From contig NZ_KI391971.1 of assembly GCF_000162475.2 (NCBI RefSeq), positions 560,901-624,900 on the forward strand: a DNA stretch of 64,000 nt. The letters run 5' to 3'. The notes below the pieces were generated by a model. It ran no database searches and had not been told where the DNA came from. It worked only from the letters and a program-made list of their open reading frames with translations. Origin of the DNA: Granulicatella elegans ATCC 700633. Lineage in GTDB: Bacteria > Bacillota > Bacilli > Lactobacillales > Aerococcaceae. The position numbers and the translations under genes were made by a program. Positions 32,127 to 40,695 of the stretch are shown here, in pieces; the stretch's first letter is position 1, and each line of letters begins with the position of its first letter.

Positions 32127-34307
32127 ATGATGAAAGAGACATTCAAAAATATCTTGTCTTTCGAGTTTTGGCAAAAATTCGGTAAGGCTTTGATGGTGGT
32201 TATCGCTGTTATGCCGGCTGCTGGTTTGATGATTTCAATCGGTAAGTCACTTGTAATGATTAATCCAACTTTTGCACCACTTGTAATCACAGGTGGAATT
32301 CTTGAGCAAATTGGTTGGGGTGTAATTGGTAACCTACATATTTTATTTGCCCTTGCTATTGGAGGAAGCTGGGCTAAAGAACGTGCTGGTGGTGCTTTTG
32401 CTGCTGGTCTTGCCTTCATTTTAATTAATCGTATCACTGGTACCATCTTTGGTGTATCAGGCGCTATGTTGAAAGATCCTCAAGCAATGGTAACAACTCT
32501 GTTTGGCGGTTCAATTAAAGTTGCTGATTACTTTATCAGTGTTATGGAAGCTCCAGCATTGAACATGGGTGTGTTTGTAGGGATTATCTCTGGTTTTGTA
32601 GGGGCTACTGCTTTCAACAAATACTACAACTTCCGTAAACTTCCAGATGCACTTTCATTCTTTAACGGGAAACGTTTTGTACCATTTGTAGTAATTCTTC
32701 GTTCAGCAATTGCTGCAATCGTACTTTCAGTTTTATGGCCACTTGTTCAAACTGGTATCAATAATTTTGGTATTTGGATTGCCAACTCACAAGAAAATGC
32801 TCCAATCCTTGCACCATTCTTATATGGTACTTTGGAACGTTTGCTATTGCCATTCGGTCTTCATCATATGTTAACTATCCCAATGAACTATACAGCTCTT
32901 GGTGGTACTTATGAAATCTTGACAGGTGCAGCGAAAGGCACTCAAGTATTTGGACAAGATCCATTATGGCTTGCATGGATCACAGACCTTGTGAACCTTA
33001 AAGGTACAGATGCAAGTCACTACCAACAATTATTAGATACTGTTCATCCAGCTCGTTTTAAAGTTGGACAAATGATTGGTTCATTCGGTATCTTGATGGG
33101 TGTGCTTGTTGCTATCTACCGTAATGTTGATAATGACAAGAAACATAAATATAAAGGTATGATGATTGCAACTGCTCTTGCAACATTCTTAACAGGGGTT
33201 ACTGAGCCAATCGAATACATGTTTATGTTTATCGCAACACCTTTATATCTTGTTTATTCACTAGTTCAAGGTGCAGCATTTGCTATGGCTGACGTAGTGA
33301 ACTTACGTATGCACTCATTTGGTTCAATCGAGTTCTTAACTCGTACACCAATTGCGATTAGCGCTGGTATCGGTATGGATATTATTAACTTTATTTGGGT
33401 AACAGTTCTATTTGCAGTAATTATGTACTTTATCGCAAACTTCATGATTCAAAAATTCAACTATGCAACTCCAGGACGTAACGGAAACTACGAAACTGCT
33501 GAAGCTTCAGAAGAATCTAGTAGTGAAGTAAAAGTTGCAGAAGGTTCTCAAGCTGTAAACATTATTAACCTTCTTGGTGGACGTGCAAACATCGTTGATG
33601 TGGATGCATGTATGACTCGTCTACGTGTAACGGTTAAAGACGCTGATAAAGTCGGTGATGCAGAGCAATGGAAAGCAGAAGGAGCTATGGGTCTTGTTAT
33701 GAAAGGACAAGGAGTTCAAGCTATCTACGGTCCAAAAGCCGACGTATTGAAATCAGATATCCAAGATATCCTTGATTCAGGTGAAATCATTCCTGAAACT
33801 CTTCCAACTCAAATGACGGAAGCACAACAAAATGCTGTTCAATACAAAGGTCTAACTGAGGAAGTTTACTCAGTAGCAGATGGTGAAGTAATTGCATTAG
33901 AACAAGTAAAAGATCCAGTATTTTCTCAAAAAATGATGGGTGATGGATTTGCTGTAGAACCTGCAAATGGAAATATTGTATCTCCAGTTTCAGGTACTGT
34001 TTCAAGCATTTTCCCAACAAAACATGCTCTTGGTCTTGTGACTGAAGCAGGTCTTGAAGTACTTGTTCACATTGGATTGGACACAGTAAGTCTTGAAGGA
34101 AAACCATTTACCGTTCATGTTGCTGAAGGACAAAAAGTTACAGCAGGTGATTTACTTGTTACAGCTGACTTGGATGCTATTCGTGCAGCAGGTCGTGAAA
34201 CTTCAACAATCGTTGTTTTCACAAATGGTGACGTTATTAAATCAGTTAATTTAGAACAAACAGGTTCTCATGCAGCTAAAACAGTAGTTGCTAAAGTAGA
34301 ATTATAA
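32127..34307 (+). CDS. ptsG: PTS glucose-type transporter, EIICBA
   Basis: This 726-residue phosphotransferase permease has the domain order IIC (about 1-450, many membrane helices), IIB (about 480-565, with phosphorylated Cys495 in V-D-A-C-M-T-R-L-R) and IIA (about 600-720, with His648 in V-L-V-H-I-G-L-D-T). It imports and phosphorylates glucose or a related sugar. Sequence details closely resemble what I recall of the streptococcal PtsG. Its codon use (many CTT and GGT codons) differs from the TTA-rich neighbours. With the next gene it looks like a cassette gained from Streptococcus. AAAGGAGATTTGA precedes ATG 32127. Confidence 0.92.
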   Translation: MMKETFKNILSFEFWQKFGKALMVVIAVMPAAGLMISIGKSLVMINPTFAPLVITGGILEQIGWGVIGNLHILFALAIGGSWAKERAGGAFAAGLAFILINRITGTIFGVSGAMLKDPQAMVTTLFGGSIKVADYFISVMEAPALNMGVFVGIISGFVGATAFNKYYNFRKLPDALSFFNGKRFVPFVVILRSAIAAIVLSVLWPLVQTGINNFGIWIANSQENAPILAPFLYGTLERLLLPFGLHHMLTIPMNYTALGGTYEILTGAAKGTQVFGQDPLWLAWITDLVNLKGTDASHYQQLLDTVHPARFKVGQMIGSFGILMGVLVAIYRNVDNDKKHKYKGMMIATALATFLTGVTEPIEYMFMFIATPLYLVYSLVQGAAFAMADVVNLRMHSFGSIEFLTRTPIAISAGIGMDIINFIWVTVLFAVIMYFIANFMIQKFNYATPGRNGNYETAEASEESSSEVKVAEGSQAVNIINLLGGRANIVDVDACMTRLRVTVKDADKVGDAEQWKAEGAMGLVMKGQGVQAIYGPKADVLKSDIQDILDSGEIIPETLPTQMTEAQQNAVQYKGLTEEVYSVADGEVIALEQVKDPVFSQKMMGDGFAVEPANGNIVSPVSGTVSSIFPTKHALGLVTEAGLEVLVHIGLDTVSLEGKPFTVHVAEGQKVTAGDLLVTADLDAIRAAGRETSTIVVFTNGDVIKSVNLEQTGSHAAKTVVAKVEL

Positions 34308-34314
34308 TAGTCTT

Positions 34315-34347
34315 GAGGTTGGAATCTATTTTCCAACCTCTTGTTTT
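34315..34347 (+). terminator. Terminator between ptsG and the phosphohydrolase gene
   Basis: GAGGTTGGAA pairs with TTCCAACCTC and is followed by TTGTTTT. Some readthrough to the next gene, whose start is at 34359, is likely. Confidence 0.8.
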
Positions 34348-34358
34348 AGGAGAAAAAT

Positions 34359-35174
34359 ATGAAATTTTTAACACTGAATACTCATAGCTGGATGGAGAAA
34401 GAAGCAGAAGAAAAATTCAATCTTTTACTTCAAGATATTCTTGATAAGAATTATGATTTGATTTGTTTTCAAGAAGTCAATCAGGAAATTACTTTACCAG
34501 AGGTAAAAGTTGATGACTACTACAAAGCTTTGCCATCAGCAGAACCGATTCATCAAGATCACTACGTTAGACTTTTGTTAGAAAAATTAGCTGAAAGCGG
34601 CAGAAATTATTATTGGACTTGGTCTTATAATCATATTGGTTATGATCGATACCATGAAGGTGTAGCGATCTTATCTAAAACACCAATCGAAGCCAGAGAA
34701 GTTTTGGTCTCAGACGTAGATGATCCAACAGACTATCATACCCGTCGTGTTGCCTTAGCTGAAACGGTAGTAGATGGTAAGGAACTAGCAGTTGCTAGTG
34801 TGCACCTTTCTTGGTGGGATAAAGGTTTCCAAGAAGAATGGGCAAGATTTGAGACTGTACTGAAAACTTTGAACAAGCCTCTTTTGTTAGCGGGAGATTT
34901 TAACAACCCAGCAGGTCAAGAAGGGTACCAAGCTATTTTAGCTAGTCCATTAGGCTTACAAGATGCATTTGAAGTTGCTAAAGAGAAAAGTGGTAGCTAT
35001 ACTGTTCCACCAGAAATTGATGGATGGAAGGGGAATACAGAACCACTCCGCATTGACTATGTTTTTACCACTAAAGAGTTAGAGATAGAAAACCTACATG
35101 TCGTTTTTGATGGGAATCATAGTCCTCAAGTGAGTGACCACTTTGGTTTAAATGCTCAATTAAACTGGAAATAA
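34359..35174 (+). CDS. Endonuclease/exonuclease/phosphatase family protein
   Basis: This 271-residue soluble protein has the EEP fold: N-T-H-S-W at the start, C-F-Q-E-V-N (metal-binding glutamate), a central R-Y-H-E-G-V-A-I-L-S, the A-G-D-F-N-N-P motif, and a C-terminal S-D-H-F-G with the general-base histidine. Members act on nucleic acids or phosphodiester substrates; the substrate is not known here. A very similar protein occurs in streptococci, as far as I recall, supporting joint transfer with ptsG. AGGAG precedes the ATG. A second member of the fold lies at 57705. Confidence 0.87.
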   Translation: MKFLTLNTHSWMEKEAEEKFNLLLQDILDKNYDLICFQEVNQEITLPEVKVDDYYKALPSAEPIHQDHYVRLLLEKLAESGRNYYWTWSYNHIGYDRYHEGVAILSKTPIEAREVLVSDVDDPTDYHTRRVALAETVVDGKELAVASVHLSWWDKGFQEEWARFETVLKTLNKPLLLAGDFNNPAGQEGYQAILASPLGLQDAFEVAKEKSGSYTVPPEIDGWKGNTEPLRIDYVFTTKELEIENLHVVFDGNHSPQVSDHFGLNAQLNWK

Positions 35175-35181
35175 AAGTAGG

Positions 35182-35213
35182 AAAAAGGTTAGGAAAGAAT
35201 CCTAACCTTTTTT
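35182..35213 (+). terminator. Terminator of the phosphohydrolase gene
   Basis: AAAAAGGTTAGG pairs with CCTAACCTTTTT around AAAGAAT. It marks the end of the ptsG cassette. Confidence 0.88.
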
Positions 35214-35354
35214 ACATACCTGGATATTGAAATGCGAACTTTATTAGGATTAACGAAGGATAGAGTCGGGGATATTCTACAAGTATTCATAATTGTTTAC
35301 TAGAAATCTCTTATCTTGTAAAATAAAGGTTAGTTTAAAAAGCGAGGTATAAAG

Positions 35355-35990
35355 ATGATAAAGAATTTTTTACAATTAACACGTAAACAACAAATCATTA
35401 CAATTGTAGTTTATACAGTGATTGCAGCTATGACGATGTATCTTGGGTATAAACAAAGTCAAGCCCCTGTTGTGACTACGAACTCTCTTACAGGATTCCA
35501 AAGTGCTCAATTACCTTCAGCACCGGACAATTCTATTTTAGGATGGTTAAATTTCCATAAAATTGGATTAGTTTTTGCACCAGTGAGTGTATTGATTCTT
35601 GATTACTTTAAAATCCATTTAATTCGTAAAGGATTTATTCTGAAAACATTACTCAGTGCAGGTTTGATTTTACTATTTGCATTTTTATTACAAGTAGCTT
35701 TAGTCATTGTCTTTACCGTTGTTGTACTAGCTGTAGCTCTTGGCATTCTTTTCAATGAATTTGGATCGAGCTCAGGTAGTTATAGTGGAGGTGGAGATTA
35801 TTCGGCTCCATCTGGTAATAACAATGATGCTTTCAATGCTGAACAATCTAGACTTGCAAGTGAGCAAGATGCAGAACGTAGAAGACAACAAGATATTGAT
35901 CGTTACGAAAGAGCAGCTTATGAATACCAAAGCCGTGGCTTAAATCGAGCTGCAGATGAAATGAATCAAAGAGCGAATAATTTGAAATAA
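35355..35990 (+). CDS. Membrane protein, paralogue family A with extended tail (member 3)
   Basis: This 211-residue protein has the family A core: L-T-R-K-Q-Q, a first helix, S-I-L-G-W-L, then two further helices from about residue 72 to 132. Unlike the other members it has an insert of about 20 residues after the first helix. A Gly/Ser-rich spacer follows the last helix, then a charged helical tail (E-Q-D-A-E-R-R-R-Q-Q-D-I-D-R-Y-E-R) of about 60 residues. The tail could form a coiled coil and bind a partner. GCGAGGT precedes the ATG. The function is unknown. Confidence 0.65.
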   Translation: MIKNFLQLTRKQQIITIVVYTVIAAMTMYLGYKQSQAPVVTTNSLTGFQSAQLPSAPDNSILGWLNFHKIGLVFAPVSVLILDYFKIHLIRKGFILKTLLSAGLILLFAFLLQVALVIVFTVVVLAVALGILFNEFGSSSGSYSGGGDYSAPSGNNNDAFNAEQSRLASEQDAERRRQQDIDRYERAAYEYQSRGLNRAADEMNQRANNLK

Positions 35991-36000
35991 GATTAGACTT

Positions 36001-36048
36001 AGACTTTTTGATGTAGAAGCAGTGAAGCTACGGATAAAAGTCTTTTTT
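36001..36048 (+). terminator. Hairpin with T-run after member 3
   Basis: AGACTTTT (36001-36008) pairs with AAAAGTCT (36036-36043), with GTAG/CTAC inside, and is followed by TTTTT. The outer arm resembles the A-G-A-C-T-T-T-T arms of the intergenic repeats, so it may be a worn short copy. Confidence 0.65.
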
Positions 36049-36064
36049 AGAAAGGAAATTTAAT

Positions 36065-36595
36065 ATGATATCAATGCAATATAAAATTCAATTACCAGAT
36101 TCGTTTGACATGAACATCATTAGAGAACGAGTTCGAGAAAATGGATATAAAATGGACGGTTTTAAAGATTTACTTTTTAAAGCGTATCTTATCTCTGTAG
36201 AAAATAGTAAAAATGACATCAAAAAAGAATATGCTCCATTATATTTATGGAAAAATTCAGTAGGAATGAATCAATTTATATGGGATGGATTTTATGATAA
36301 TATTCTGAAATCATTTGGATGGCAAACTATTTCTACAGCAATTCCATTAGCATTTGAGAAAAAGGAAAACTTTAATAATAGTCATTATTGTTTAGAAATA
36401 ACAAGAGAAATCTCAGAATCAGCTCAAATGGAACGATTAGGCTTCTCAAGTACCTTTGATAATAGTACGAGTCAATTATTAGTTTATAATCCAGAAAAAT
36501 GGCAATGTAAGGAATATTATTTCTTTGAAGAACTTCCAGAACAAATGGAAGGTACAAATATTTATGAAATTTTACATTTATCATTAGATAAATAA
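36065..36595 (+). CDS. DUF4865 family protein
   Basis: This 176-residue protein matches the DUF4865 pattern: M-Q-Y-K-I-Q-L-P, F-D-M-N-I-I-R-E-R-V, F-K-D-L-L-F-K-A-Y-L-I, then Y-A-P-L-Y-L-W-K-N and M-N-Q-F-I-W-D-G. Family members are often beside small oxidoreductases, but no activity is established. It is 12 bases before the yghU gene and probably cotranscribed. AAAGGAAATTTAAT precedes the ATG. Confidence 0.8.
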   Translation: MISMQYKIQLPDSFDMNIIRERVRENGYKMDGFKDLLFKAYLISVENSKNDIKKEYAPLYLWKNSVGMNQFIWDGFYDNILKSFGWQTISTAIPLAFEKKENFNNSHYCLEITREISESAQMERLGFSSTFDNSTSQLLVYNPEKWQCKEYYFFEELPEQMEGTNIYEILHLSLDK

Positions 36596-36607
36596 AGGAG
36601 AATGAAT

Positions 36608-37396
36608 ATGACAAATTATGAATTACCACGTGTGTGGAGTGCAGCAGATAGTAATCAAGGAAAATTTTCAGGAATTAATCGTCCAACTGCTGGATCTCGC
36701 TTTGAACAAGTATTACCAAAAGGGGAGAAACCTTTCCAATTATATTCTCTAGGAACTCCAAATGGTGTAAAAGTGACGATTTTATTAGAAGAATTATTAG
36801 CATTAGGAATAAAAGAAGCAGACTATGACTTATATAAAATCTCTATTATGGATGGAGAACAGTTCGGAGCTGGCTTTGTCGAAGTAAATCCAAACTCAAA
36901 AATTCCTGCTTTATTAGATCAATCTAGTGCAAACGATATTAGAATCTTTGAATCAGCGAATATCTTATTATACCTCGCTGAAAAATTTGAACAGTTTATT
37001 CCAAAAGAAGTTGAAAAACGTACAGAAGTATTAAACTGGCTATTTTGGCAAGCTGGATCTGCACCATTTGTCGGTGGAGGATTTGGACATTTCTTTAATT
37101 ATGCTCCTGAAAAAATTGAATATGCCATCAATCGTTTTACAATGGAAACAAAACGTCAATTAGATTTACTAGATAAAGAATTAGCAACAAGACCTTATAT
37201 TGCAGGAGACGAGTATACAATTGCAGATATTGCGATTTGGTCTTGGTATGGACAATTAGTATTAGATAAACTATACAAAAATTCAGCAGAGTTTTTAGAT
37301 GCATCTAGCTACACACACTTAGTGGAATGGGCAAAACGAATTGAGAATAGACCTGCTGTTCAAAAAGCACTAGACATAGAATATAAGAGTTTATAG
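36608..37396 (+). CDS. yghU: Glutathione S-transferase-like disulfide-bond oxidoreductase YghU
   Basis: This 262-residue protein closely follows the E. coli YghU pattern: L-Y-S-L-G-T-P-N-G-V-K-V-T-I, V-E-V-N-P-N-S-K-I-P-A-L in the thioredoxin-like domain, and W-L-F-W-Q-A-G-S-A-P-F-V-G-G-G-F-G-H in the helical domain. YghU reduces small disulfides and peroxides with glutathione. It lacks the last 25 residues of the E. coli protein. ATG 36608 was chosen because GGAG lies 8 bases upstream; an ATG two codons before is too close. It is coupled to the DUF4865 gene. Whether this organism makes or imports glutathione is not shown here. Confidence 0.88.
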   Translation: MTNYELPRVWSAADSNQGKFSGINRPTAGSRFEQVLPKGEKPFQLYSLGTPNGVKVTILLEELLALGIKEADYDLYKISIMDGEQFGAGFVEVNPNSKIPALLDQSSANDIRIFESANILLYLAEKFEQFIPKEVEKRTEVLNWLFWQAGSAPFVGGGFGHFFNYAPEKIEYAINRFTMETKRQLDLLDKELATRPYIAGDEYTIADIAIWSWYGQLVLDKLYKNSAEFLDASSYTHLVEWAKRIENRPAVQKALDIEYKSL

Positions 37397-37420
37397 TTCG
37401 TAGTTGAAGCGAAAAGTTAG

Positions 37421-37461
37421 AAAAGGAATTAGGCGCTATTTAGTGTCTTAATTCCTTTTTT
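37421..37461 (+). terminator. Terminator of yghU
   Basis: AAAAGGAATTA pairs with TAATTCCTTTT and is followed by TTG. Confidence 0.8.
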
Positions 37462-37534
37462 GTGTCAAAAAACATTTACTTATCCTAAATTAACTGTTAT
37501 CATTCAACTATTATCTTAATAAAAAGGAGAACTT

Positions 37535-38293
37535 ATGAAAATTTATACACATCGTTCAAAATTAATGTATTTTGCAATTTTTTTAATGATAATCGATAGT
37601 TTTCGACCATTACTATTTAGTTTGGATACTTCACTTTATTTATCAATCGTAGGTCGCATTGTTTATCCTATTTTGTTATTCTTATTTGCAGATAGTTTCT
37701 ACCATACAACTAATAAAAAGAAAATAATGATTGGATTACTCCTATTGAGTTGGTTGCTATCTCTTGGGTATGGACTGATTGATCATTTTATTGTACCGAT
37801 AGGATGGCAAAGTTATAAAAATATCTTTACGACATTACTAATTGTTGCTATGTTCAATGTTGGAACTGATTATTTAAGAAAGTATCGTAAACAATTAGGA
37901 AAGAAAAATTATATTCCACGGTTCCAAGGAATAGTAATGATTTTATTACCTTTTATCCTATCGTTTTTAGTATTTGAAATTGGAATGTTCTTTTTGAAAC
38001 CAAGGTTTTCGAAAGCTATTGTGTATTATATCGTGGGAGCAGTAATGTTAATGTTACCAAGTCTCTTTGTAGTTCCTACTGGCGTAATGATGGTAATATT
38101 AGGTTGGTTATTTTATATTTTTAGAAAAAGAAGAGGAATTCAATATTTATTAATCCTTGTTTATAGTATCTTTAGTTTTCTTTTACATCCATATAGCCTT
38201 CAATGGACGATGGTATTCTCAATTATAGCGATTCATTTCTGTTATCGAGAAAAGAAAGAAAAAACAAATCCAACTTCAGATATTTCTGAATAA
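37535..38293 (+). CDS. Polytopic membrane protein, TraX-like (paralogue of 30808)
   Basis: This 252-residue protein has about seven membrane helices and the same layout as the protein at 30808. Shared features include R-S/T-K-L-M/V-Y near the start, V-G-R-I-V-Y-P-I-L-L-F-L-F-A-D-S-F-Y-H-T-T-N-K-K-K, Y-K-N-I-F-T-T-L, and I-L-G-W-L-F-Y-I-F-R-K-R-R. The G-R-I-V-Y-P-I-L segment is closer to TraX than in the other copy. AAAGGAGAACTT precedes the ATG. The function is unknown; a membrane-bound acyltransferase is one possibility. Confidence 0.6.
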   Translation: MKIYTHRSKLMYFAIFLMIIDSFRPLLFSLDTSLYLSIVGRIVYPILLFLFADSFYHTTNKKKIMIGLLLLSWLLSLGYGLIDHFIVPIGWQSYKNIFTTLLIVAMFNVGTDYLRKYRKQLGKKNYIPRFQGIVMILLPFILSFLVFEIGMFFLKPRFSKAIVYYIVGAVMLMLPSLFVVPTGVMMVILGWLFYIFRKRRGIQYLLILVYSIFSFLLHPYSLQWTMVFSIIAIHFCYREKKEKTNPTSDISE

Positions 38294-38341
38294 AGTATCT
38301 TTATATGTTCGTGATTGAACCATTAAATTTATAAAACTAAA

Positions 38342-38376
38342 AAAACACGCTCAGTTTCATATTGAGCGTGTTTTGA
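38342..38376. terminator. Bidirectional terminator between a TraX-like gene and the CsbD gene
   Basis: AAAACACGCTCA pairs with TGAGCGTGTTTT, with A and T runs on both sides. Confidence 0.88.
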
Positions 38377-38396
38377 TTTATACGATTTAATCGTTA

Positions 38397-38594
38397 TTAA
38401 TCTTTTTTAAAGATGTTTTTAACACCTTCAATAGCGCCTTCAACAGCTTCTTTAGCGTCTTCAGCAACTTCTTTTACTTTAGAAACTACTTGTTCAGTAG
38501 CACCTTCAGATTCAAGTTTTTTGTCGCCAGTTAATTTACCAAAACCTTCTTTGATAGAACCAGCAACTTGGTTTAATTTTTCTTCTGCTGACAT
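38397..38594 (-). CDS. CsbD family stress-response protein
   Basis: This 65-residue protein begins [21 protein letters not shown], typical of CsbD proteins, and continues with a repetitive amphipathic helix ending in K-N-I-F-K-K-D. CsbD members are induced by general stress in Bacillus; the biochemical role is unknown. GGAGGTAATCTC precedes the ATG on the minus strand. It stands alone between two terminator or spacer regions. Confidence 0.9.
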   Translation of the reverse strand: MSAEEKLNQVAGSIKEGFGKLTGDKKLESEGATEQVVSKVKEVAEDAKEAVEGAIEGVKNIFKKD

Positions 38595-38736
38595 GAGATT
38601 ACCTCCATTTATTAGTTTATATCTAATTCAAAGAAGAGTAATCATCATTAAACTAGATAGTAGCTAAAGTATATCTATTCTGATTTTCAAAAGCAAATTA
38701 AATGCTCAGAAATTTTACTGAACATTCATCAAAATA

Positions 38737-39366
38737 TTAATACGTTACAACATTAATTTGCCCTTTGTCGTATTCAGCAATAAAGATATCCGCTACATTA
38801 TCATAGCCTTCTTCTTCTAACTTAGCCATTAACCATTCTTCAGATTTGCCAATTGTATCTAAAATTTCCGTTTGAATAACACCGTCTGTAATAATAGGGT
38901 ATTTAGGATTTTCATCGCCCATTCTTACAATAATAAATTGCCCATTTTGTTCAATCACAGCTCTTTTAACATCTTTTAATTGGAAGATACCTTGAGAACG
39001 TAATTTAAGAGCCACTTCTGAAGCAGATAATCCTTTAGAACGACATGCTTCAGAATCTAATTTTCCATTTTTAATAATCAAAACAGGTTTACCATCAATT
39101 AATTGCTTAATCACTAAGACATTCGTGTTCAACCATTTCAATAGTAAGATTAAGATTGTCCAAATAATTAAAATAACAACATACTGAAGAAGTGAAATCG
39201 AACTATTGTAAATAATCCCACCAAGAAGTCCCCCGAGAACAAAGTTTTGTACTTGGTCTACTGCAGAACTTGGTGCTAAATTTCCTTTACCAGTTACATT
39301 GATAACAAATACTAAAGAAATAAGACCTAGTGCTAACTTAATCGCAATTGTAATAAAAAAGCTCAT
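38737..39366 (-). CDS. DUF421 (YetF-like) membrane protein
   Basis: This 209-residue protein has three N-terminal membrane helices and two copies of the YetF cytoplasmic domain. Typical segments are G-L-L-G-G-I-I-Y, V-L-I-I-K-N-G-K-L and V-K-R-A-V-I-E-Q-N-G-Q-F. Its ATG overlaps the stop of the DUF3290 gene by one base, so the pair is translationally coupled, an arrangement common in Lactobacillales. The function is unknown; YetF relatives have been linked to spore membranes in Bacillus. Confidence 0.88.
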   Translation of the reverse strand: MSFFITIAIKLALGLISLVFVINVTGKGNLAPSSAVDQVQNFVLGGLLGGIIYNSSISLLQYVVILIIWTILILLLKWLNTNVLVIKQLIDGKPVLIIKNGKLDSEACRSKGLSASEVALKLRSQGIFQLKDVKRAVIEQNGQFIIVRMGDENPKYPIITDGVIQTEILDTIGKSEEWLMAKLEEEGYDNVADIFIAEYDKGQINVVTY

Positions 39367-39818
39367 TATTTTTTAACCTCCACAAGTTCAACATCTGATT
39401 TATATAATTCCATCTTCTCTAATAAATAACTATCCTTGTTAGAGCCATTTAAAGCACGATAAAATTGATCTCCAACTTTGATAATAACTCCATCAGTCGT
39501 AGCAGAAGTGTTGACATATATCTTTTCCTTATCTACACCTAATTCTTTTGAAACAATTTCAATAAAGTGTAGAGAGTTACGGAACTGATTATTTGTAGAT
39601 TGATTACTTTGAAAATTAGAAATACTAATTAAAACAACAGCTACTAAAGCTAAAATTGAAATAAGCGACAATTCACGAAATTTACTGCCACGCTTATCTT
39701 GATAAGCTTTAAAAGCGAAAAATGCAGTGACAAAAATCAATACTGCAGAAATAATAACCATTACCCAATCTTGCTGACTGATTTGACTTAATACATATTC
39801 ATATGAATAAAATTTCAT
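39366..39818 (-). CDS. DUF3290 family membrane protein
   Basis: This 150-residue protein has two membrane helices near the N-terminus and a soluble C-terminal domain with V-D-K-E-K-I-Y-V-N-T-S-A-T-T-D-G. DUF3290 genes are normally found directly before DUF421 genes, as here. The start ATG 39818 follows AAAAAGGAGGTTTATT and replaces a frame 13 codons longer. The two proteins probably form a membrane complex, which is inferred from their constant pairing. Confidence 0.85.
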   Translation of the reverse strand: MKFYSYEYVLSQISQQDWVMVIISAVLIFVTAFFAFKAYQDKRGSKFRELSLISILALVAVVLISISNFQSNQSTNNQFRNSLHFIEIVSKELGVDKEKIYVNTSATTDGVIIKVGDQFYRALNGSNKDSYLLEKMELYKSDVELVEVKK

Positions 39819-39971
39819 AATAAACCTCCTTTTTGAACGTAGTTTATTATAAGACATTTATGATATAAAGACAATGTTTTTAGATGATTGGATATACTTT
39901 AAAAAATATTTACTAATAAAAAGAAATAATGTACAATTTGCTTAAATTCAAGAAAGAGTGGAATCAAAAGG

Positions 39972-40298
39972 ATGGAAACACAACAATCATTAACACGAAA
40001 ACAGAAGATACTGGTGGCTATCGTATTTTTAGTTTCTGCACTAGTAACATCGGAAATGGCTCATCTATATATTGAAAAAAACGGAGAATACGAATATTCC
40101 ATTTTTAGATGGATACTAGTACATCAATGGAGTATCGTCCCTGCTGTTGGAAGTGTCTGGTTATTAAATTGGAAAAAAATAGAACTCATCAAACAAAATT
40201 TTTATATTAAAGTATTGCTAAACTGGTTTCTCATACTAGCACTGACTTATATTTTAGAAATCGTTGCACTTCTTGTTCTATTAATATTTATTCTTTAA
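39972..40298 (+). CDS. Small membrane protein, paralogue family A (member 4)
   Basis: This 108-residue protein has three helices and the pattern L-T-R-K-Q-K, F-L-V-S-A-L-V-T, R-W-I-L-V-H-Q-W-S-I-V-P-A-V-G-S-V-W, and L-L-N-W-F-L. It is closest to the member at 31595. The ribosome site is weak (GAATCAAAAGG). The function is unknown. It is followed by a terminator that is part of a 300-bp duplication. Confidence 0.65.
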   Translation: METQQSLTRKQKILVAIVFLVSALVTSEMAHLYIEKNGEYEYSIFRWILVHQWSIVPAVGSVWLLNWKKIELIKQNFYIKVLLNWFLILALTYILEIVALLVLLIFIL

Positions 40299-40327
40299 AT
40301 CTGATATAAAATTTGAAAAAAAGTGAT

Positions 40328-40360
40328 AAAAGTACTTTACGATTAGTAGAGTACTTTTTT
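40328..40360 (+). terminator. Terminator after family A member 4
   Basis: AAAAGTACT pairs with AGTACTTTT and is followed by TT. The same structure recurs at 41271-41294 after the acetyltransferase gene. Confidence 0.8.
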
Positions 40361-40383
40361 GTTGGGGAATTCTAAAAGGTTTA

Positions 40384-40621
40384 ATGCTATACTATGAGTA
40401 CAAAATAAAAAGATTGGAAGTAGAAAACTGGAATAAAAAAAACTATTGAGGAGATGATGCAAAAAGATTACAAAACTTTTGTAACAGCATTAATCAGTAT
40501 CGAAAAAGACATTAACAATCAGGAAGTATTAGATATGATATACCAAAAATATATGAACACAGATGAAATGCATTTATTGAATGATAAGTTTGATGAGATG
40601 ATTGAAGCAGTGCATATCTAA
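40384..40621 (+). pseudogene. Broken copy of the 82-residue gene at 41318
   Basis: The frame starts M-L-Y-Y-E-Y-K-I-K-R-L-E-V-E-N-W and meets a stop after about 21 codons, because about 20 bases are missing compared with the intact copy. After the break another frame continues with E-E-M-M-Q-K-D-Y-K-T-F-V-T-A-L-I-S-I-E-K-D and ends at TAA 40619-40621. Confidence 0.85.
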
Positions 40622-40695
40622 GAAAAACTGATAGTAAATAATATTAATAGAGGAATAGTTTATGACACAAAATTTGTTTAATAAGGAGAGGTAAA

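Larger units (their letters stand above)
40323..40621 (+). repeat. Left copy of a 300-bp direct repeat flanking the acetyltransferase gene
   Basis: This segment and 41266-41565 share, in order, the hairpin AAAAGTACTTTACG...AGTACTTTTTT, a start region with A-T-G-C-T-A-T-A-C-T-A-T-G-A, and most of an 82-codon gene. The two enclose the maltose O-acetyltransferase-like gene. Confidence 0.8.
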
